DNA from: Prochilodus magdalenae
Taxonomy: Eukaryota; Chordata; Actinopteri; Characiformes; Prochilodontidae
Reading direction: 5' to 3'
DNA: 64,000 bases
Assembly: GCA_024036415.1 (NCBI GenBank)
Contig: JAMWET010000660.1
Coordinates: 80,001 to 144,000 of the forward strand
The translations under genes were made by a program, and so were the position numbers. Under the pieces are notes generated by a model. It made no database searches and was not told the origin of the DNA. It was given only the letters and a program-made list of their open reading frames with translations. The first letter of the stretch is position 1; every line of letters starts with the position of its first letter. Positions 55,863 through 64,000 of the stretch are shown piece by piece.

Positions 55863-56600
55863 GCTTGTTATATTATTTGTATATTATTATTTAACAGAAT
55901 TAATTTACAGAGGACATGCTGAGACGGCCTGTTTACTTATTTATTTATTCTTTTATTTATTGTATGTTTGTTTGTTTGTAGTCCCTCTTTCCGTGCATGC
56001 CTCCCAAACAGTAGCACCTGATGGTTGCTATGGAGACTTTGTGACAACAAGATGATGAAAAGTGGATAAGAGAAATAGGCCTCTGTGTCATGTCATATTT
56101 ATGCACCAAGGAAACAGGATGAATTACTAATTGAAGGTTCCCAGATACTCTGATCAACTTTATAAAAAATAAGAAATGATAGAAATGCTTCAGTTACAGG
56201 GGTGCGAATAATTGTGGAACAGGTGATTTTCTGAAAAATAATGATTTCTTTTAAATCACTGGAGTTAAAGGTTACTTATTCTACAATTTTCGGTGTGAGA
56301 TTATGTAATATTGTGTATAATATTATTTACTCCTGGCACTTTGTAGGGGTGGGGCAATAGAGGCCCGTGCCTTTATAGGCACATGTAGGGAGTTGATGAC
56401 GTCATCAGCAGAGAATTAGGCTTCAGGTAGAGAAGAACAAGGCGGAGTGGCTCTGTATATGTGTGGCTAAGCCTTTAATCTACATACCACAGAGAAGAAG
56501 AACGTTACTGAACAGTTTTCCCACTTTAACCCAACAAAACTACAGCACCTACAGAATCTGAGTGATAAATTAAAAATAATAACAATAAGCACAATAATAA
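55801..56600. repeat. Right edge of the array: family flank, Tc1 end and decayed promoter module
   Basis: An ATT run (about 55828-55861) and the family's 3' flank (GACATGCTGAGACGGCC) are found up to about 55980. 56050-56330 resembles a Tc1 end on the minus strand (AATAATTGTGGAACAGGTGAT, compare 43510-43545). 56345-56560 is a decayed array module with one CRE (TGACGTCA at 56397-56404) and a CACAGAGAAGAAGAACGTTAC block. No coding sequence is supported. Confidence 0.6.
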
Positions 56601-59600
56601 TAATAATAATATTAATATATGTTTTCTGCTGAAGGAGCAAATCCGATGGGAGGTTAGTGACGGGGAAGAAAATGTAGGTTGTATAAGGTGTAAATTAAAA
56701 TTAATTATGAATTTAATTCAGCATAACTGAGAGAACATGATATTTTATCTGTCTCCTAGCTTTTTACACGTACCTACAAAGTAAAATCCCTCTGTACCAT
56801 GTGACGTGAACTTCGAGTTAGCTGATGCATAGTTTGTTTATTTAAGCAATATATTTAGGACTTGCAGTTCATCTAAGAGAGAGATGTTGTTGCCTGATGA
56901 TACTACCTTTGCTTGCCTATGCCTGTTGTAAGTGGATGAATATAGTCTTTACCCCATATTAATGCTATTCTTAATGCACACTACAAAGAGAGACGGATGT
57001 ACGTGAGGAATATTTTGGGGCCATAAAAAAATTCTCAGGTTTAGCCTGTATATTCATGAAACTCTAGTGACGACCCTGATGATCACAAAGAACCCAAGGA
57101 TAACATCTAATGATCTGCAGCCCACCGCTACATAGGGTAATAGACCAGTGAAGTTGTGCGTCCTTCTTTTCTCTCTGTTATGCCAGTATTTGGCACTCTG
57201 TATTTGGGTATAAACTAGATTTTGAGCTGCAAAAATGAATGTTTTTTTTTTCTTCCAAAAATTCACCTGTATTGCTTCCCTGTAATGAATAAAATTGCTC
57301 TGAATCCTATACATTTTGTTCTGTGTAGGTTTTTCTTTTCAAAATCACTGGGCCCTCTGATTTTACAAGGTCAGTAAGAAGTTGTAATGCTACTATTGCT
57401 GAATGTAGGCTAAGTGGTGCAGCAGTCACAAAAGCAATCACAAGCATTTGCTATCAGGATGAAACAATACCGACCTATTAGTTCTCTGAAACAGAAAGAA
57501 TTTGGGTTCTCCACTCCAGCAGAAACAGAATAACCTTTCATTCATTCATTCATTCATTCATTCATTCATTCACTCACTCACTCACTCACTCACTCACTCA
57601 CTCACTCACTCACTCACTCACTCACTCACTCATTCATTCATTCATTCATTCATGCCTTTTAACTCTTCAAGTCGCCATTATCGTCAGCTTCTTGATCAAA
57701 TTTGATCTGTTCCACCTTAAATAGTGCACCAACCAAAAAGTGGAGAATGTGCTTATTAAAAAATATTTCCAGCATCAGCAGAATAGTTAAAGGTATGCTA
57801 ACCTCAATCTGCTTATCACAGGTCAGCAGTGATTAATTAAGCGGATTCAGTAGTGAATTAACCTGAGTGCAAGAGCTTGTAGAACTGGTCAAAGTGAGCC
57901 ATTAACAGAAGGGAGGGATCTGTGGTGTTTCAGTGAGGATCAGGTGAGCAACTGAGAACTGCATCACGACCTGCATTAGTTAACAGGGAAACCTGTTTCT
58001 TTTTCCTACTTCTTTTTATGCTCCCTCATACTGTAAATGGGAATTCAGTATTATGGAGGCTGATGTTAATTCTGAGTACAGTGGTATTAGCTAACATATA
58101 TCAAAATGTTTTATTTCGATTCTGTAATGACCTGAGCCTGTAATGAGCTTTGCTGCTGTTGCACAGCTTGCCATGGTTTGAAGGAGCTATGAATTCTAGA
58201 TTGCATCAAGAACTTCTACAGCAGAATGTCCATAACTATCCATATCTATCCATAACTATACATAAACTGGACCTCAACAGAAGGTGGTTTCTGCTTTAAG
58301 TGAACAACCTTAAGAGGTTAGTCTGCAGTTAGTCTTAAAACACCAATAAGTCTGCAAAGAATGATTAAAAAAAGAAACAATGACACTGCTTAGTTAGATC
58401 CAGACCTTCATTTAAATAGAAATGTTGAGGCCCATTCTAAGGTGTGGTGTTCATGCAGGGAAGTCCACCAATATAATAGCGTCATAGTATTGAAAACTAT
58501 GTAGTTCTTGTGACAGTAGAGTTGCAGATTGCTGATATATGTGAAAGTGGCATTTGGGTAGATTTTAAGTCTTGCTAAGGCACATTATTGGGTCGATTAA
58601 CAGTATTCATCAGAAGTTAATTGGTGTTACCATAATGCAAGTGTTTCCCTTTTAACAAGTGTTGATAAACCATGGCAATATTTGATTCCTTCTCTCAGAA
58701 TCCTGATAGCAAGCTGTAGCAAAATTTTCGCATGGATTTTAAAAAAGGGTAGATCTTTAAAGCACATCTGGATAGTAGCGCTGTGAGTGAGTATATGTGT
58801 TAATAATTTGTGCAGATAAGCAGAACTGTTCCTGAAAAGTGGTGCATCTTTGAAAGTTAATAGATGACATTATAGAAGACTTTATCGCGCTTTGTGTCTC
58901 ATCATCAGGAAGCAGCATTGAGCTCTGGAGTGCCTCAAAAAAGAGAGAATGGGTGGCAGATTTAAACGACGGAAAAAGCATCCATTGGCTCCCCTCACAC
59001 ACACATGCACAGGCGTATGTGCACACATATGCATGCACGCACACACAAAACGGATGGAGTGACTGCAGCCTGCTGCTTATAAACGTTAGTGAGAAAATTC
59101 AATTATCACAGGCCCACACACTTCGTGCCGTTTTGCCTGAAAACGTGGACTGAGCGGCTTCTTTCTTCCAAGCCTGATGTGGTTAACTGGATCTTGCGAA
59201 GGCAGAGTGATTGTGGGGAGAGGTTTTAGAGCAGGCGGCTCTAAGTGCATGGCAGAGCGTATGCTACTAGAGCAGAAAGGACTAAGGAGGCAGAAACAGG
59301 GCTAAGAAGGCTTTTGCCACATTTCACCAGGTTGCAGGATGAACGAGGGCTGATTAGACAGAATGGCTAGAGCAGAGAGGAAAGCAAAAACAACATGCTC
59401 TTCGGCTTTGAACAGTTAACCCCCTGTTTTTGTGGGACATATAAGTCCATCACTGCATTATTGTGCTAGTTATAGTCATTTGGCTTTATATTTAGTAATA
59501 CAAACAAAAATAGTATAAATTCAAATGTATTAACAAATCAAACGTTGGAATTTAATAGTCCAAAATAACCAATTTTTTTCTTTTAAACTTGGAAAAAAAC

Positions 59601-60002
59601 AACACTCACTGAAGAAACATCAAGACAAGTGTTTTGAGGAAGTTTCGAGGTCACTACTTAAATTTAAAGTGCATTTGTGACACTGGCCGTATTGAAGCCC
59701 ACATACCAAAAGATCATTTTTTAAAGGCTTATCCTGTTTACTGAAGCTCAAGGTCAGGTGACTGTTAGGAGGATTTCATTTACTCATTAGAGTCTTGAGT
59801 GCAGGCTGGTATTAAAGCAGTTTATTCAATTCATAATGGCTAAGTAATTTTTAAGGATTCTTCTTGCCATTAAAATTGTTATGATGATAAATTCTAAGGA
59901 CTATCTCGCTGTTAAATCAGGAATGAAATGCCAAATGAAATGATACAATAAATATAATATATATTTAATAATAAATATAAAATATAATACATAATAATAA
60001 AC
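56601..60002. other. Mostly single-copy noncoding DNA
   Basis: Outside the array. I find no exon pair or family match. It includes the microsatellite at 57537-57652 and a CA-rich stretch at about 58997-59047. About 58800-58985 has balanced composition and no repeat character and could be a conserved noncoding element. Confidence 0.45.
57537..57652. repeat. Compound microsatellite (TTCA)n(CTCA)n(TTCA)n
   Basis: Some seven units of TTCA, about fourteen of CTCA and again several of TTCA, without interruption. The open frame through it is due only to the repeat. Confidence 0.95.
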
Positions 60003-60780
60003 CACCAAGCCATAACACGGCAGTACAGTTCTGCCTCCACCCCACAGATGATGTGGGATGCTTTGGCTTATGGACTCTTCCTTTAATTCTCCACACTTGT
60101 CTCATTATTCTGGTACAAGTTAATATTGGTTTCATTTGATCAAAGAGTCTTGTTCCAGAATTGGGCAGGTGTTTTAAAATGTTTATAAACTGTCCTTTTT
60201 TGTTTACTTAAACATCCTGTGTTTATGTTCATAAAGGTGTCTTTTGATTGTAGCCTTAATGCTCCAACCTGCTCTAGAATGTCTTTGTTTCGAATAGATG
60301 TTGCAAAGGGTTTTTCTTCACCATAGAAAGAGTTCTGTGATCATCCATTTTCAGCTCTGTTGAGTTTGCCAGTGCATTTTTTTTAAGAAAGCATCAAATT
60401 GTTGATTTGGCCAGTTCTACTATCTCTCTGACAATTTTTTTTTTTTTTTCATGGTTATATTGGTCCCCTCCACTTACATCAAAACCTCTTTGAGCCACAT
60501 ATTAAGAGTTCCAAGAAACAGCTACTAAATGGATAGACAACACTTGGAATGGGTGTTATCTCCTTGTCTCCTTAATTTGTCAGGAAAACCAACGGTATAG
60601 ACCACACTTGGCCAAGAAACCGCACATCAGCCAACTGAGCGATTACTTTTAAGCCTGTAAAACTATGGCCATGGAATATGGCTAAAAAAAGCCTGCTCCA
60701 AAATGGTTGGGTGGTTTTCCTAATGTTTTTTAAAGCACTTTTTGGAATAAAGGTAAAGTCTACTTGACATCTTGTCTCCT
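60003..60780 (-). pseudogene. Tc1-type transposase remnant, heavily decayed
   Basis: On the minus strand around 60165-60125 one reads WNKTL, a stop, then SNETNINLYQNN. This matches the LWSDETKINL region (first catalytic Asp, here Asn) of Tc1-like transposases. The downstream part ends near ELYCRVMAWW (60030-60003), like the GGSVMAW segment. Stops and shifts are many. No terminal repeats were found. Confidence 0.6.
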
Positions 60781-63700
60781 TCATTTAAAATCCATTGTGT
60801 TGGTGTATGGAAGCAAAATTATAAAAATATCAGTGGCCTAAGACTTACGGGGTAAGACTGTATGGTCACCAGTAAACTGAGAAGATCAGAAGCAGCACAA
60901 ATTTAAAACTTCTAATTAACTGATTCTCAACTCTCCTGGTTTCATACAGTATGTTATCACCAATCAGTGCACATGTCAGTAAGCTCTGCATGGCATCCTG
61001 ACGGAGCCTTGGAAGGTAAATTATGCCAAAAAAACTGAATGTTGTTCTGTGACTTATATCCCTCGCTGCTGTTCAGCAAAGTATGCACTTAAGTGATTTC
61101 CATATGTTCAAGGACTTTTTCCAAAAGTCCACAATGAAGTTGTTTGTTTTTTCAACCAAAATGCATTCATAATCTATTTACACAGAGTAAGCTTTATTTG
61201 CTTTGTTCCCAGACACCGCATTACAATGTGAACTGTTTAATATGTGTTAATTATGCAAAAAGGGAAAAAAAAGAAAACTGACGAAGAACCGCCTGCAGCC
61301 AGAAATCAATGACTACTTAGAGCCTAATGCGTTTTAATCTCTGGCATGCCTTAAATGATTGCACCAGGCTGATCCTCCTCTGCCTAGGGTCGCCAGCAAT
61401 CGCTAAGAACCCAGCATGCTCTGAGGCCCTCCCTCCACAAGCCCACTTCCTGTGCCTCATTTCCTCCCTGAGCAGCAGCAGCTTTTTGGCAAGCACAAAT
61501 ACAATTAATCAGATGATGGGAGTTTTTCATTTCCTGTTGTGCCTTTTGAACCAAAGTAAACACATCTCTGCTAATAGCCTGACATTGATGATTCAATGAC
61601 TTAATCCCCAAGTAATCCAGTAAGAAACAGGGGTCCATCAGATTTAGTCTTAGCCCATCTAGTGCATATTGTGGACACGAGATTGGGTTACTTAAGCTGC
61701 AGATCTATTGCTTTTTTTTTTTTAAAATGACTTTATTTGGTATACATTGTTCATTATGATTTAAGGTCTGTTAAGTGTATCTAATCTATAATTGGATTAT
61801 TAGTTGTCATAATGTACAATAAACACTGCTATGGCAAAGTATTAAACACAAGCAAATTCACATCTCATTAGTGTATGCTTCTTATGGGCTGTAGTTAAGG
61901 TCAGATGACTTTTGTAATTGATTGCATTAAAGCTCATATTACTGTCTTTATTATTCTAAAGTAGAATTTTAGTCACCTCTACTTAGAAGGTTAAATGTGT
62001 TAAACATCTCACTGGGATCACACATTTGATAGCTAATAAAGATAAGTCACAAAAAAGCACTTTATTGGTTGTAATAATGCTAAATATATCACATAAATTA
62101 ATATAAATGTGTTCCTATAAAAACGTAAACATGATCGCATTATTTATTTATTTCTATTTTGTTTACCCGAAATACTTCTCTAATACATCAGCATGTGACC
62201 CATACAAAACTTCTCTGATAATATGTATACATATAATCTATACAAGTTTAGACACCATATACATTTTATAATTTATATATTAAAATACAATCATTATTTT
62301 ATTAATACATTATTTTACAGCTAATAATCTAATTATTTAGTTATTTTTTATTTAAAAGACCTCCAATAATGTACAAATACAGACCACATAAATAAATCTC
62401 AATGCCCAGTAAATAATCTGTTTAGTTAATTTGGACTGTTGAGCATATAACAAGACCCCCTAGTAGGTGTTCCTTAAAATAGTGTTGCCCAATATTATAA
62501 CCTCTTTTTAGCATGAACACATATCAGATAACTACTTAGTGTAAAAACATGTCTTGAAGTATAAGCGACTTATTCAACTTTTATAAGCTCCAAATAAATA
62601 AGCCCCAGAGGTCACCTGATGCTGTCTAGAACCTATAGTACACTAGTACACTAATAGTATATTAATACTGCTACTAAAACTAATACCAGTTTTCTAATTT
62701 ACTTATTTTTTGCAACTGTCTAGGCACCAAAACCAGCCATAATCATTTCTACCTACAACTTTTATCATTAATTTATACTTGAAGTTAAGCAGCCTGTTTT
62801 TGTTTAAGACTATCCAACATGAACTGAAATTATCAACAGAATGTGAATAAATAATGGTTTTGACTGTGTGTCCAAGACATCTTTTTCCATATTGCAAAGA
62901 TATCTCCTGAAGGTAGCATGCTAACCAGCTAGCCTCGGCCTGTCCTATTTTATAATACCACTGAACAGGAGTGGATGCTGCCCCCAACCTTTTATCAATC
63001 ATATTGAAAGTTCTGTTCCCAGTTTGATCAGTTACAGACGATGATGGAAGAGTAAAGGCAGTGATGGTTGATGCTCCTGGTGGGTGACTGCTGTTGCATG
63101 CTTCTGGCACGAATCCATGTTCAGCAGCAAACAATAGAAGTGATACAAGGAGATGCAGAAGATGAGTTAACGTTGGTGCTGCTTTCCACCACTGGAGATA
63201 CTTGTTTCTTCTGCATTTCCTTGTTTCTTAACGCAGGAGTGGACATCACACCTTCCTGGTGATATGTTGCCCCCTGTTAGTTTGGGATATACATTTATGT
63301 CATCATCCTACAAATTGTTCCTTTATGGCTGGCATATGTAAATGTACTCTGTACTCTACTGTATTGTGGCTCTTTCAAAAAGCAGTACACACAAGCAATG
63401 CACACTCTCTGTAAATTCAACATGAATAGTTGGGGAGCTGCTGTATCCACTGAATAGGCAGCTTCTGGTGAAGTACCAGGTTGCCAATGTATGACAAACA
63501 CTCTCCCTCCACCTCAGACAAGCATCAGACAAGCATAAAAAGGCACTGTTGACTAAGAGACGAAGTGACCATGGACAGGAGCAATATAAACAACGAGAGA
63601 GTGAGATGTATAATGTAAGATAATAATATGCAGAGAACGCAGTGCACCCAGCAGGAGGTGGCTGTGCCGAACTGCCTGTTTTCCAGATGCAGATGTCTAA

Positions 63701-64000
63701 AATTATTAGTATCAGTGCGCATTGATAATCAGGTTATCCACAGAGACCTCGCACTGGTGGGGAATCCCAGTTCATCTGTGAGACTCTCTTTCTCGCTCTC
63801 TATCTCTCTCCTTCTGATCATCTGTTCATCTGTTCAAGGGTGTCTTCAGTTCTTAAAATGTCACAACCATGGCCTGAGCAGAGAAGATCACATTCTCATC
63901 CAACGAGCTGCTTATAAGCGTAGTAGGCTTCAGCACGATGAGCCTGTACACTGGTGTCTGTGCATACATACACACTACCATTCAAATGTACAGTGTCATT
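60781..64000. other. Single-copy noncoding DNA to the window end
   Basis: No gene is supported. Short frames such as 62703-63134 (minus) and 61327-61599 have no recognised motif or splice context. About 61170-61620 and 61700-61960 are free of repeats, with homeodomain-like AATTA/TTAAT sites, and may be conserved noncoding sequence. 62040-62420 is very AT-rich. Confidence 0.4.

Noticed and set aside
57537..57652. CRISPR-like repeat array
   Set aside because: It is a plain tetranucleotide microsatellite without spacers, in a vertebrate genome.
57502..57705. Frame with repeated His-Ser
   Set aside because: It is produced entirely by the TTCA/CTCA microsatellite.
62703..63134. 143-residue minus-strand frame
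   Set aside because: There is no recognised motif, the start context is weak and there is no neighbouring exon. Chance is the simpler explanation.

Overview
This window reads as repeat-rich nuclear DNA from a teleost fish. The grounds are several Tc1-like transposons (one Sleeping Beauty-like), an ISL2EU element with a THAP transposase, a class I (gamma/epsilon-like) endogenous retrovirus, tRNA-derived SINE pieces, many (ATT)n microsatellites and spliced genes with GT/AG introns. I cannot name the species.

The organising theme from 1 to about 56.6 kb is an amplified array of a small intronless gene, with nine copies named A to I here. Each encodes a charged coiled-coil protein of about 150-167 residues with a basic C-terminus ending in cysteine. 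I do not recognise the family. A (-), B (+), C (-), E (-) and F (+) are open from ATG to stop. D, G, H and I are broken. Each copy has the same upstream block: full cAMP-response elements (TGACGTCA, three in most copies), a C/G-rich CACCC-type block and, in most copies, a TATA box. Each intact gene with its 3' side in the window also has an AATAAA signal. A/B and E/F are head-to-head pairs that are copies of each other as part of a duplicated block (1-6180 and about 28680-33480). C, D and E are direct tandem units of about 3.1 kb. G, H and I form a second direct array on the other strand.

Insertions punctuate the array. Several can be proved against an empty paralogous site: a Sleeping Beauty-like Tc1 deletion derivative (4062-5136), an ISL2EU element inside copy D (21441-25949), a 438-bp LTR-like insertion (34535-34972) and a 10.1-kb env-poor retrovirus on the minus strand (36671-46800). 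The retrovirus itself carries a second Tc1 element (43362-44927) and a hAT-like MITE (45561-46005). Two blocks carry exons of a SAMD3-like protein tail (17634-20977 and about 54217-55800). Between B and C, at 6.2-12.2 kb, lies a minus-strand spliced gene of unknown function (gene X). A decayed tnp2/CACTA-like transposase sits inside its first intron. A degenerate minisatellite fills 12.9-14.0 kb.

From about 56.6 kb to the end the sequence leaves the array. It is mostly single-copy, noncoding DNA with one decayed Tc1 remnant, one TTCA/CTCA microsatellite and stretches that could be conserved noncoding elements. I found no convincing host exon there.
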